Below are positions 34,918-43,453 of a DNA stretch of 43,916 nucleotides, one piece after another. The DNA comes from Halanaerobiales bacterium. GTDB taxonomy: Bacteria > Bacillota > Halanaerobiia > Halanaerobiales > DTU029. The stretch spans positions 1-43,916 of the forward strand of contig JAKSCG010000187.1 in the NCBI GenBank assembly GCA_022360715.1. Reading direction: 5' to 3'. Below the pieces are notes generated by a model. The model saw nothing but the letters and a program-made list of their open reading frames with translations, did no database searches and had not been told where the DNA came from. Position 1 is the stretch's first letter. Each line of letters starts with the position of its first letter. A program made the position numbers and the translations under genes.

Positions 34918-35961
34918 GTGAAAAGAGCATTGATTACCGGAATTACCGGTCAGGATGGCTCCTATCTGGCTGAGTTATTGTTAGAAAAAGGTTATGAAGT
35001 CCACGGCATGATCCGGCGAGCCTCTGTTTTTAATACGGAAAGGATTGACCACCTCTACCAGGACCCCCATGAAAAAAACATCAGCTTGTTTTTGCATTAT
35101 GGCGATCTGGTTGACTCCAGTAATATTAGCCGCTTAATCGAAAAAATAAAACCCGATGAAATATATAATCTTGCCGCCCAGAGCCATGTTGCCGTGTCTT
35201 TTGCCACCCCGGAATATACCGGAGAGGTAGACGGATTAGGTACTTTGCGCTTGCTCGATGCGATTAAAGATTTGAAAATCAAAACAAGATTCTATCAAGC
35301 CTCTACCAGTGAATTATACGGGAAGGTACAGGAAATACCCCAAAATGAAGAGACACCATTTAATCCCCGCAGTCCTTATGGTATTGCTAAGCTATATGCC
35401 CACTGGATGGTAAAAAATTATCGGGAAGCTTATGATCTCTATGCGGTTAACGGAATTTTATTTAATCATGAGTCACCACGCCGGGGCAAGCGTTTTGTGA
35501 CCCGCAAGATCACCCGGGCGGCCGTTAGGATAGCTAAAGGGTTACAGCAGAAGTTATACCTGGGTAATTTAAATGCCCAACGGGATTGGGGATATGCTAA
35601 AGATTATGTGGAGATGATGTGGATGATGTTACAGCAGGATCGACCTGATGATTATGTTATCGCCAGTGGTCAGGCCCATACCGTTCGGGAATTTGCCGAA
35701 TTAGCCTTTAAGTATCTGGGAATCGAGCTGGAATGGGCTGGGGTTGGATTGCAGGAAGTCGGGATTGATCGAAAGAATGGCCAGGTCTTGATTGAAGTTG
35801 ATCCCAGTTATTTTCGTCCAACCGAGGTCGAGCTATTAATCGGTGATCCGACCAAAGCTATTAAAAAACTGGGCTGGAAACCACGGGTTTCCTTTGCGGA
35901 GCTGATTAAAATTATGGTGGAAGCAGACTTGAAAAATATTGAAAAAAAGCAGGGTTTTTAA
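34918..35961 (+). CDS. gmd: GDP-mannose 4,6-dehydratase
   Basis: About 347 residues, extended short-chain dehydrogenase. It starts [20 protein letters not shown] (NADP-binding) and has SSTSELYG-like [16 protein letters not shown], the catalytic YxxxK in [12 protein letters not shown], and the GMD signature [19 protein letters not shown]. It converts GDP-mannose to GDP-4-keto-6-deoxymannose. The GTG at 34918 fits the usual family start; a GTG at 34909 is too close to AGAGGG (34901-34906). fcl follows 23 bases later, so together they make GDP-L-fucose. Confidence 0.95.
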   Translation: MKRALITGITGQDGSYLAELLLEKGYEVHGMIRRASVFNTERIDHLYQDPHEKNISLFLHYGDLVDSSNISRLIEKIKPDEIYNLAAQSHVAVSFATPEYTGEVDGLGTLRLLDAIKDLKIKTRFYQASTSELYGKVQEIPQNEETPFNPRSPYGIAKLYAHWMVKNYREAYDLYAVNGILFNHESPRRGKRFVTRKITRAAVRIAKGLQQKLYLGNLNAQRDWGYAKDYVEMMWMMLQQDRPDDYVIASGQAHTVREFAELAFKYLGIELEWAGVGLQEVGIDRKNGQVLIEVDPSYFRPTEVELLIGDPTKAIKKLGWKPRVSFAELIKIMVEADLKNIEKKQGF

Positions 35962-35984
35962 AAAGGAGGGGTAAGGAGTTACCG

Positions 35985-36923
35985 ATGGAGAAAGATGCTA
36001 AGATCTATATCGCCGGACACCGCGGTTTAGTCGGTTCAGCCCTGCTGCGTAAATTAGAACGGGAAGGGTATAGCAATATAATTTATCGGAGCTCAGCTGA
36101 ACTGGACCTGCGCCGGCAGGAGAGGGTGGAAAGCTTTTTAAAGTTAGCACGACCGGAATATGTTGTGTTGGCAGCGGCTAAAGTGGGTGGGATTGAGGCA
36201 AATCAGCGCTATTCTGCCGATTTTTTATATGATAATCTGATGATCCAGACTAATGTCATCGACTCGGCCTATCGGAATGGAGTTAAAAAACTATTATTTA
36301 TGGGAAGTAGTTGTATTTATCCTAAATATGCCAGGCAACCAATTAAAGAGGAGTACTTACTGAGCGGAAAGCTGGAATCCACCAATGAAGCCTATGCCAT
36401 TGCTAAAATAGCCGGATTAAAAATGTGCCAGCATTATAATCAACAGTATGGAACTTGCTTTATTGCCGTTATGCCCAGTAATTTATATGGACCGGGCGAT
36501 AATTTTGACCCGGATCGTTCCCATGTTTTACCGGCTTTACTGCGCAAAATACATCAAGCTAAAGTGGAAAATCAAAAAGAGGTGGTAGTCTGGGGGAGTG
36601 GTACCCCCAGACGGGAGTTTTTACATGTCGATGACCTGGCTGAGGCCTTACTCTTTTTAATCAAGATAGGGCATTCTCCTCAACTAGTCAATATCGGGGT
36701 GGGAAAAGATATTACGATCCGGGAATTAGCCATGATGCTTAAAGAAATCGTTGGCTTTAAAGGTGGAATTGTCTACGACCGGACAAAACCAGATGGTACC
36801 CCCCGGAAATTACTGGATATAAGCAGGGTAAAGCACCTGGGCTGGCAGGCTAAAATCAGCTTAGAGCAAGGAATTAAACAGACCTATCAATCTTATCTTG
36901 CTTCAAGCCGGGTTTTTAAATAA
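35985..36923 (+). CDS. fcl: GDP-L-fucose synthase
   Basis: 312 residues, bifunctional epimerase-reductase of the SDR family. It has IYIAGHRGLVGSALLRKLE at the N-terminus, AAKVGGIEANQ, the serine and tyrosine sites in MGSSCIYPK and NEAYAIAKIAGLKM, and NLYGPGDNFDP. It converts GDP-4-keto-6-deoxymannose to GDP-L-fucose. ATG at 35985 preceded by AAAAGGAGGGG. The 3' end overlaps the convergent glycosyltransferase by 8 bases, so no terminator fits between them. Confidence 0.95.
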   Translation: MEKDAKIYIAGHRGLVGSALLRKLEREGYSNIIYRSSAELDLRRQERVESFLKLARPEYVVLAAAKVGGIEANQRYSADFLYDNLMIQTNVIDSAYRNGVKKLLFMGSSCIYPKYARQPIKEEYLLSGKLESTNEAYAIAKIAGLKMCQHYNQQYGTCFIAVMPSNLYGPGDNFDPDRSHVLPALLRKIHQAKVENQKEVVVWGSGTPRREFLHVDDLAEALLFLIKIGHSPQLVNIGVGKDITIRELAMMLKEIVGFKGGIVYDRTKPDGTPRKLLDISRVKHLGWQAKISLEQGIKQTYQSYLASSRVFK

Positions 36924-38199
36924 TTTTCCAGGAATATATTTTAGCTTCAATCGTCCCGGGGGCATTAGCGATAATTCCCTGGTAGGAACCGCCGATATAT
37001 TTATGGCAATGGCCTTGCAGCATCCAGCCGTCCGGTTCAGGGTCACCGTCCGGCCAGGCTTTACCCAGCAGGCGATGATCGGCCTGGCACCGTAACTTTA
37101 ACCAATACCACTGTCGGGCTTGCCAGTGAAACGCAGTTTCCAGCCAGTGGACCGTCTGGCCGGTCAGCCAGGACCGGAGCACCAGTTTATTGCCATCGAG
37201 CAGGGCCAGGTAATAACCGCTTCGGCTGCCATAAAAACCCCCGGTTCTGGCCGCCAGTCCGACCTGTTCCCCATCAATACCCCCGGCCTGGACTTTCACC
37301 AACTGTTCACTGTTATTGGACACAGCCGAACAGACGGCCAGGCGGGTTCCGGGATAGGGACTCTTACTCTGCAGGGTTTTGGTAGCCGGAGGATTTATCC
37401 CCGCATCAATACGCCATGATTGAAAATCGACATAGAGAAAATGCCAGGCCGGGGGTTGGTTGCCGCTCGCAGTCTTTTTAAAATCTTGATAATCCCGATA
37501 CTGGTTTTTGTATAAATAATAGAGATCAGTTCCAAAATGGTGACGAATGATCTGGTCTTGGTCCTGAAGATAATGGTGGTAGTTGTTTTTGCTACTGATC
37601 CCGCCCCCTTCATAGTTAGCAATAATAATTTCAATCAATCTGGTGGCTATTTTCGGCTCGGCAAAACACTTAATATTTAAATCAAGATCTGCCCCGGGCT
37701 GATATTTAATATTATATTTCCCGACCAGCTCAAAAATTGAGTGGTGGTAGAAAATAGCTTGATGATTAATACAGGAAAAACAGAGGTGGAGCTGATCAAC
37801 TTGTTGATGGTAGTCAATTTTATTAAGTTCCTCAAGGAAGATCCCCCCATAGAGCAGTTCGCTTTGGTAGCGCAACTTTTCTTTCACTAGTCTTAGTATC
37901 CCCGGTTTTAAGGTATCACCGGCCCCCAGAAAGTATAAATACTCCCCGGTAGCTAGAGCAATCCCCTTATTCATTGCATCAAAAACACCCTGATCCGGTT
38001 CGCTTATAAATTTAATCTTAACGGGATTTTTTGCTTGATATTCCTGGATAATCCGCACGGTATTGTCATCGGAATTACCGTCAATGAGCAGTAACTCCAA
38101 TAAAGATTGATCCTGGCTAAGCACTGATTTGAGCGATTTTTCCAGCTTTAGTTCGGCGTTATAGACCGGAATAATGATCGAATAAAGTACTTTATGCAT
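36916..38199 (-). CDS. GT2 glycosyltransferase fused to a ConA/LamG-like domain, copy 1
   Basis: 427 residues. The GT2 domain (about 1-235) starts YSIIIPVYNAELKLEKSLKS, with LLLIDGNSDDNTV and FLGAGDTL, like WcaA-type enzymes. The C-terminal 155-175 residues form a beta-rich domain with GYYLALLDGNKLVLRSW, RQWYWLKLRCQADH and KAWPDGDPEPDGWMLQG. This resembles concanavalin A-like/LamG folds related to DUF1080. A carbohydrate-binding role for it is inferred. Bases 36991-37380 are 96% identical to 38311-38700 in the next gene and are much richer in G+C than the surroundings. AAGGAGG lies 6 bases before the ATG. It is the last gene of the minus-strand sugar operon. Confidence 0.82.
   Translation of the reverse strand: MHKVLYSIIIPVYNAELKLEKSLKSVLSQDQSLLELLLIDGNSDDNTVRIIQEYQAKNPVKIKFISEPDQGVFDAMNKGIALATGEYLYFLGAGDTLKPGILRLVKEKLRYQSELLYGGIFLEELNKIDYHQQVDQLHLCFSCINHQAIFYHHSIFELVGKYNIKYQPGADLDLNIKCFAEPKIATRLIEIIIANYEGGGISSKNNYHHYLQDQDQIIRHHFGTDLYYLYKNQYRDYQDFKKTASGNQPPAWHFLYVDFQSWRIDAGINPPATKTLQSKSPYPGTRLAVCSAVSNNSEQLVKVQAGGIDGEQVGLAARTGGFYGSRSGYYLALLDGNKLVLRSWLTGQTVHWLETAFHWQARQWYWLKLRCQADHRLLGKAWPDGDPEPDGWMLQGHCHKYIGGSYQGIIANAPGTIEAKIYSWKII
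36991..37380. repeat. Near-identical 390-bp tract, copy 1
   Basis: Ungapped alignment with 38311-38700 at a constant offset of 1320 gives 15 mismatches (96.2% identity). Identity falls sharply at 37380/38700 and more gradually below 36991/38311. It encodes most of the lectin-like domain. Confidence 0.93.
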
Positions 38200-38235
38200 T
38201 ATTTACCTCCTTGGGTACAGATCGATAGAATTCAG

Positions 38236-39564
38236 TTAAAGGGCTTGCCAGCGATAATTATCGGCAATAATCACCCCGGGGACATTCGCGATAATCCCCT
38301 GATCGTGACCGCCGATATATTTATGGCAATGGCCTTGCAGCATCCAGCCGTCCGGTTCAGGGCTACCGTCCGGCCAGGCTTTACCCAGCAGGAGATGATC
38401 TGCCTGGCACCGTAACTTTAACCAATACCACTGTCGGGCTTGCCAGTGAAAGGCAGTTTCCAGCCAGTGGACCGTCTGGCCGGCCAGCCAGGAACGGAGC
38501 ACCAGTTTATTGCCATCGAGCAGGGCCAGGTAGTAACCGCTTCGGCTGCCATAAAAACCCCCGGTTCTGGCTGCCAGTCCGACCTGTTCCCCTTCAATAC
38601 TCCCGGCCTGGACTTTTACCAACTGTTCACTGTTATTGGGCACAGCCGAACAGACGGCCAGGCGGGTTCCGGGATAGGGGCTCTTACTTTGCAGGGTTTT
38701 ACTAAACTCGGAAGCAGTAATCTTGGCTACCTGCCAAGAGCGATGGTGTACATAGATAAAATTCCAATCCGCCAGGTGAGCAACGGTTGGCACCGCTTTA
38801 AAATTAACATAGTTAAACTTACACCTTTTTTTAAAAAACTCTTTAGCCGTATGATATTCTCTAACCCCGAGATTAGGGTCACTGATCGAAATAGATTGCT
38901 GATGGGCCCGGAAGAAAGATAAAATTTGATTAAAATAGAAAAAGTACGGATACTTAATTAAGGCTTCCAGATAGATTAATAAATCGATGCCGGCCCCGGT
39001 TTTACTATGGTCAATCCCCAGCAGATTAGGAATAGATTGGTGAATTACGATATCCCTTTTCCTGAATAAGGCACAGCCCGGGGAGAGAGGGGTCTCATAG
39101 CGGCGGGCTAATGAGCCGTCAATAAAGATGCTGGCCGGGTATCGGCCGGTTTGACCTAAATGATAGGCATTGTAACGATTGTGTTCGGAGAAGATTGTAA
39201 CTTTAGAGTAAACAAAGCTGACATCTTTATTTTTTTCTAAAATTGCCACGGTTTTTTCTAAAAAGTTATCGGCCAGCAAATCATCGGAAAATAATATTTT
39301 GATATATTGACCTTGGGCCCGGTTTAAGCACTCCAGCCAGTTTTTAACCGGCCCTAGATTTTGTTTGTTTTGAAATACTTTAATTTTGTTGTTATGGGCG
39401 GCTAATCCCTGTAAAATCTGATAGCTCTGATCAGTACTCTTATTATCGCCGATAATAATCTCAAAGTCCTGGTAGGTCTGATTTAAAGCAGATTTAACGG
39501 TCTCCTCGATTAATTTTTCCCGATTATAGACCGGGATGATAATACTTACCTGCGGTTTTTTCAT
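38236..39564 (-). CDS. GT2 glycosyltransferase fused to a ConA/LamG-like domain, copy 2
   Basis: 442 residues. The GT2 domain (about 1-240) starts VSIIIPVYNREKLIEETVKS, with FEIIIGDNKSTDQS and KILFSDDLL; it is clearly different from the GT2 domain of copy 1. The C-terminal domain (about 289-442) is nearly the same as in copy 1, but its first strands (WNFIYVHHRSW) and last 20 residues are diverged. ATG at 39564 overlaps the TGA of the upstream epimerase gene (TGATG), so translation is coupled. Likely role: transfer of one of the sugars made by this operon, with the extra domain perhaps holding the growing glycan. The substrate is not known. Confidence 0.82.
   Translation of the reverse strand: MKKPQVSIIIPVYNREKLIEETVKSALNQTYQDFEIIIGDNKSTDQSYQILQGLAAHNNKIKVFQNKQNLGPVKNWLECLNRAQGQYIKILFSDDLLADNFLEKTVAILEKNKDVSFVYSKVTIFSEHNRYNAYHLGQTGRYPASIFIDGSLARRYETPLSPGCALFRKRDIVIHQSIPNLLGIDHSKTGAGIDLLIYLEALIKYPYFFYFNQILSFFRAHQQSISISDPNLGVREYHTAKEFFKKRCKFNYVNFKAVPTVAHLADWNFIYVHHRSWQVAKITASEFSKTLQSKSPYPGTRLAVCSAVPNNSEQLVKVQAGSIEGEQVGLAARTGGFYGSRSGYYLALLDGNKLVLRSWLAGQTVHWLETAFHWQARQWYWLKLRCQADHLLLGKAWPDGSPEPDGWMLQGHCHKYIGGHDQGIIANVPGVIIADNYRWQAL
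38311..38700. repeat. Near-identical 390-bp tract, copy 2
   Basis: Partner of 36991-37380. Direct count of 38461-38520 gives 38 G+C in 60 bases, against 18 in 60 for 39181-39240 in the GT2 part of the same gene. Confidence 0.93.
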
Positions 39565-40598
39565 CAATCAGCTTCCCTTTCACTGCTGATCAGCCATTCG
39601 GTCATCTTTTTCACCCCTTGATGTTTATTAACTTGAGGTTCCCAAGCGAGGATTTTTTTCGCTTTGCTGGTATCTGCTACAAAGAATTTCTGATCACTGA
39701 TTCGCCAGTTAGTTGGCTGATATTTGATTGTAATCCCCAATAAGCTTTCCAGATAGGTGAATAGCTCCAACAGGGAGAAACTATTGTTTTTGCCACCACC
39801 GATATTGAAAACCTGCCCCCGGATTTGTTCGTTCTTTTCCACCGCCGAAAAATACAAATTGTTTAAGTCGGTAACATAGAGGATATCACGGACCTGTTTG
39901 CCACTACCGGAGATAATAATCGGTTGGTCGGATAAACCGTTTTTGATTGCTAATGCCTGCCGGCAAAACCAGCCTACCCAGCCCTGCTCACAGGTGGCAA
40001 ACTGTCGGCCGCCGTAAATTGAAGAGTGTCGAAAGACCACGGTCTTTATCCCGAAAATACGGGCATAATCGAGCATATATTGATCGGCCGCCCCTTTAGA
40101 ACAGCCATAGGGTGAATGAAAATCGAGCTTTAACCCCTCACCAAAGCCGTCAGGATACCCCAGGGCCGTATATCTTTGGCCGGTTTCCCGCAATTTAATA
40201 TCGGCCAATTGACCATAAACTTTATTGGTCGAAGCATAGATGATCATGCTGGCGGGTGAGAATTTGCGGACAGCTTCCAGCAGATTGATACTACCACATA
40301 CATTGATTTCAAAATCTACTTGTGGATTTTTAATCGAGCTAGTCATCGCTACCTGTCCGGCTAAATGGAATATTACCTCCGGCCGGATTGTTTTGATAAT
40401 TTCTTGGAGATCATGGCTGTTTCTAAGGTCTGTCGAAAAAAATCTAAAACTCCCTTGTTGTTTTAACCAGGCCAGGTTTTGGGTTGACCCGCAACGTGAC
40501 AGGTTGTCGATGATCGTTAGCTGAGCATTTTTTTCCAGGGCGGCTGAAGCCAGATTAGCCCCAAGAAAACCACAACCACCAGTAATTAATAACTTCAC
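39564..40598 (-). CDS. rfbE: CDP-paratose 2-epimerase (CDP-tyvelose synthesis)
   Basis: 344 residues, extended SDR. It has LLITGGCGFLGANLASAALE (NAD-binding), IYASTNKVYGQL, the YxxxK site in SPYGCSKGAADQYMLDYAR, and the marker segment FRHSSIYGGRQFATCEQGW, which is typical of RfbE. It inverts C2 of CDP-paratose to give CDP-tyvelose. GTG start at 40598 shares one base with the stop of the preceding reductase gene, so they are coupled. Other NAD-sugar epimerases are related, but the RfbE-specific motif and the rfbFGH context support the call. Confidence 0.85.
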   Translation of the reverse strand: MKLLITGGCGFLGANLASAALEKNAQLTIIDNLSRCGSTQNLAWLKQQGSFRFFSTDLRNSHDLQEIIKTIRPEVIFHLAGQVAMTSSIKNPQVDFEINVCGSINLLEAVRKFSPASMIIYASTNKVYGQLADIKLRETGQRYTALGYPDGFGEGLKLDFHSPYGCSKGAADQYMLDYARIFGIKTVVFRHSSIYGGRQFATCEQGWVGWFCRQALAIKNGLSDQPIIISGSGKQVRDILYVTDLNNLYFSAVEKNEQIRGQVFNIGGGKNNSFSLLELFTYLESLLGITIKYQPTNWRISDQKFFVADTSKAKKILAWEPQVNKHQGVKKMTEWLISSEREAD

Positions 40599-41566
40599 TA
40601 GTCACCAACCCCTTTTCCGTAATTATCCCAGTGTTTTTTAGTTTCCGTTGCCAAAAAGAGCAGCTCTTTCATAATATCATTCTTAGTAATTGTAAAATCA
40701 ACGATTGATTTTATTTTTTCAATCGAGACTCGAAAATCCATTATCTCATTGGTGCGATAAGGTAAAGCGGTAAAATTTAGCGCTGAATGGCTATTAAGGT
40801 GTTTATTTAAAAAAAGGACGATCTCTTTTAACCTGATACTGATCCCGGAGGCGATGTTATATATTTCGCCTGGTTGATGGTTCCCCGAACTAATTAGTAA
40901 TAACATAAGATCGAGGAATTGGTTAATTGAGATAAAATCACGGGTTTGTTCCGAACCGGTTAAATTGAGTTGCTGATTAGTCACTAGCTGTTTAATAATA
41001 TAAGGAATGAATTTCTGGTCGGGTTGATCGTGACCAAATATGACCCCCGGTCGAATGGTGATCACCGGAAAGCCTTCATTTTTTCCGACTAAATACAAAA
41101 AATGGGTACCGGCAGTTTTACTGGCGGCGTAGGGTGACGAGGTTTTTTCAAAAAAATCTTCCCGACAGGGCAGACCGTGGTGGTCGCCATATTCTTCGGT
41201 ACTGCCGATATTAACCAAGAGCTTAAAACCGGTTTTTGCTTGGAGAATAGTATATAAATCATATAAAACTTTAACATTAAGCTCAAGCATATCTAAATAG
41301 AGGGAATAATCTCTGGCCGCAGTTACGATCGAAGCTAAATGAAAGACCAACTCCGGGTTTTCGTAATCAATGATCTCTTTTAGTTGAGTAAAATCGCGCA
41401 GATTACAACAATAACCGGTTATTTCCTCGTCTGCTGGCCGGAGGTCCAAACCGATAATCCTGGTTTGGACCGGGAGCAAGCGTTTTATTAAATGGCGGCC
41501 CATAAATCCGTTACTGCCGGTAATTAGAACTGTTTTATTTTTAAAATAATCAAGATAGTTTTCCAT
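40598..41566 (-). CDS. NAD(P)-dependent sugar reductase, probable CDP-paratose synthase
   Basis: 322 residues, extended SDR. It has VLITGSNGFMGRHLIKRLLP, LVFHLASIV, the serine and tyrosine sites in NIGSTEEYG and SSPYAASKTAGTHFLY, and ITIRPGVIFGHDQP. In the CDP-dideoxyhexose pathway, the step between RfbH and RfbE is a 4-keto reduction by RfbS/Prt (paratose) or RfbJ (abequose). With a 2-epimerase next to it, a paratose synthase is the fitting role. This is inferred from position; general epimerases look alike. ATG with GGGAGA upstream, 22 bases after rfbG. Confidence 0.72.
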   Translation of the reverse strand: MENYLDYFKNKTVLITGSNGFMGRHLIKRLLPVQTRIIGLDLRPADEEITGYCCNLRDFTQLKEIIDYENPELVFHLASIVTAARDYSLYLDMLELNVKVLYDLYTILQAKTGFKLLVNIGSTEEYGDHHGLPCREDFFEKTSSPYAASKTAGTHFLYLVGKNEGFPVITIRPGVIFGHDQPDQKFIPYIIKQLVTNQQLNLTGSEQTRDFISINQFLDLMLLLISSGNHQPGEIYNIASGISIRLKEIVLFLNKHLNSHSALNFTALPYRTNEIMDFRVSIEKIKSIVDFTITKNDIMKELLFLATETKKHWDNYGKGVGD

Positions 41567-41588
41567 AATTTTTCTCCCGGAGAACTGT

Positions 41589-42662
41589 TCAATCCCATTT
41601 TGCTAAATATGTCTCAATCTGCTCAACATTAAATTGATAAGTTGGATTTGCTTGTTGGTACCAGTCTACCGTTAATTTAATGGTTTGGTCGAGATTTAGT
41701 CGAGGTTTCCAGCCTAAGTAACGGGTAGCTTTGCTGATATCCAGACTCAATACTTTTGTCTCATGGAATTTACTGCTTGCTGATAAATCTTTCCAATGAC
41801 CTGAACCCCAGTAATTAATCACCTTTTCTACCAACTCTTTAACGGTAATGATCGAACTCTGTTCCGGCCCGAAATTCCAGGCTTCGCTATATCTGTCCGG
41901 TTGTTGATATAATTGGGCAGCCAGTAATAAATAACCGCTGAGCGGTTCCAGGACATGTTGCCAGGGACGAACAGCCGATGGATTTTTGATTTGGATAGTA
42001 CTGCCTTGTTGTAGTGCCTTGATACAATCGGGGATAATTCTGTCGCTGGCCCAATCTCCCCCGCCGATAACGTTCCCGGCTCGGGCTGAAGCGAGTGCTA
42101 CCCGGTGTTTTTTAATCTGTTCCGGATTAAAAAAAGATTGGCGGTAGGCAGCGGTAATTAATTCGGCACAGGCTTTACTGGAACTATAAGGATCGTATCC
42201 CCCCAGGGAGTCGCTCTCACGATAACCCCAGACCCATTCTCTGTTTTGATAACACTTATCACTGGTTACATTGACGATTACCTTAACACTTTTGGTTAAA
42301 CGAACTGCTTCCAAAAGGTTAACTGTTCCGAGCAGATTAGTTTGATAAGTAGGCCGAGGTTCAAGATATGATCGGGTGACCAGCGGTTGCGCTGCCAGAT
42401 GAAAAACAAACTCGGGTTGGAATTTATTAAAGACAGCAAGGAGTTTGGTAAAATCTCTGATGTCTCCCCTGATATCTACTATTTTATTACTTAGCTTTGC
42501 CGCAACAAAGTTGGCTTTTTTCAGTTCGGGAGTGAGGGCATAACCGATTACCTTTGCTCCCAGTTCATTAAGCCAGATCGAGAGCCAGGAACCTTTAAAT
42601 CCGGTGTGTCCGGTTACTAATACATGTTTATCGCGGAAAACTCCGGCAAAAGGGTCTTTCAT
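41589..42662 (-). CDS. rfbG: CDP-glucose 4,6-dehydratase
   Basis: About 357 residues, extended SDR. It has HVLVTGHTGFKGSWLSIWLN, LAAQPLVTRSY, the SDR site in GYDPYSSSKACAELITAAYR, ARAGNVIGGGDWASDRIIPD and VRPWQHVLEPLSGYLLLA, all typical of RfbG/DdhB. It converts CDP-glucose to CDP-4-keto-6-deoxyglucose. ATG at 42662 was chosen because it lies 2 bases after the rfbF stop and matches the usual family start; a version from 42701 would overlap rfbF by 37 bases. Confidence 0.94.
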   Translation of the reverse strand: MKDPFAGVFRDKHVLVTGHTGFKGSWLSIWLNELGAKVIGYALTPELKKANFVAAKLSNKIVDIRGDIRDFTKLLAVFNKFQPEFVFHLAAQPLVTRSYLEPRPTYQTNLLGTVNLLEAVRLTKSVKVIVNVTSDKCYQNREWVWGYRESDSLGGYDPYSSSKACAELITAAYRQSFFNPEQIKKHRVALASARAGNVIGGGDWASDRIIPDCIKALQQGSTIQIKNPSAVRPWQHVLEPLSGYLLLAAQLYQQPDRYSEAWNFGPEQSSIITVKELVEKVINYWGSGHWKDLSASSKFHETKVLSLDISKATRYLGWKPRLNLDQTIKLTVDWYQQANPTYQFNVEQIETYLAKWD

Positions 42663-42664
42663 GC

Positions 42665-43438
42665 TTACCACACTTTCCAGAAAGCTTGGTCTTCCCGCCA
42701 CAGTTGGTTGAGGTGTTTAACATCCCTTTCATTATCCATACATTCCCAGTTTCCTGCGTGTTGGTAGACCATAACTTTCCCCCGCTTGGCTAGATTTTCT
42801 AACACCCCCACCTCTAAATCACAGTCTTGCTCTATGGTTAAATATTGGAATAACTCCTGGTTGAAGACCATAAACCCTCCGTTAATTAATCCCTGAGAGG
42901 TTTGGGGCTTTTCTTGAAAAGATTTAACGAGATTATTTTCGGCAATCAATTCACCGAATCTGGCCGGAGGATAGACCCCGGTAATTGTAACCGTTTTTCC
43001 GTGGCTGCGATGGAAGCTAATTAACTCTTTAATACTGAGATCAGCTACTCCATCTCCATAAGTTAAGAGGTTGCAATCATCGTCTAAATAGTTTTCAACC
43101 CTTTTAAGTCTGGCCCCTTTAAGGGTCCGGACTCCGGTATCAACCAGCGTTACCTCCCAGTCGGTCTCAGTCCGGTCCGTATGGAAAATTGTTTTTTTAT
43201 CCCCCAGCCGGACGGTAAAGTCATTGTTTATTAGATCATAATTGAGGAAATAGTCTTTAATAACATCACCTTGATAGCCCAGACAAATAATAAATTGCTT
43301 AATTCCGTAAGAGGAGTATATTTTCATAATATGCCATAAGATCGGCTTTTCGCCAATTTTAATCATTGGCTTGGGTAATAAACTCGTTCTGTTCCCTAAC
43401 CTTGTTCCCAACCCCCCGGCAAAGATTACCGCTTTCAT
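42665..43438 (-). CDS. rfbF: Glucose-1-phosphate cytidylyltransferase
   Basis: 257 residues. The nucleotidyltransferase signature KAVIFAGGLGTRLGNRT is followed by LLPKPMIKIGEKPILWHIMK and CLGYQGDVIKDYF, which are characteristic of RfbF/DdhA. NGGFMVFNQELFQYL and NWECMDNERDVKHLN lie near the C-terminus. It makes CDP-glucose from CTP and glucose-1-phosphate, the entry step of the CDP-dideoxyhexose pathway. The ATG at 43438 was chosen, with an A/G-rich AAGGGGGGGG upstream; a TTG at 43441 is possible. Confidence 0.95.
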   Translation of the reverse strand: MKAVIFAGGLGTRLGNRTSLLPKPMIKIGEKPILWHIMKIYSSYGIKQFIICLGYQGDVIKDYFLNYDLINNDFTVRLGDKKTIFHTDRTETDWEVTLVDTGVRTLKGARLKRVENYLDDDCNLLTYGDGVADLSIKELISFHRSHGKTVTITGVYPPARFGELIAENNLVKSFQEKPQTSQGLINGGFMVFNQELFQYLTIEQDCDLEVGVLENLAKRGKVMVYQHAGNWECMDNERDVKHLNQLWREDQAFWKVW

Positions 43439-43453
43439 CAAAATACCCCCCCC

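Noticed and set aside
38311..38700. Diversity-generating retroelement variable region as the cause of the two near-identical lectin tracts
   Set aside because: No reverse transcriptase is present, and the 15 differences are not concentrated at adenines of one copy; many are silent.
37120..38922. Plus-strand open frames opposite the lectin domains (37120-37419, 38440-38922 and neighbours)
   Set aside because: They are antisense to clear coding sequence, arise from the high G+C of the tract, have no ribosome site, and show no recognisable domain.
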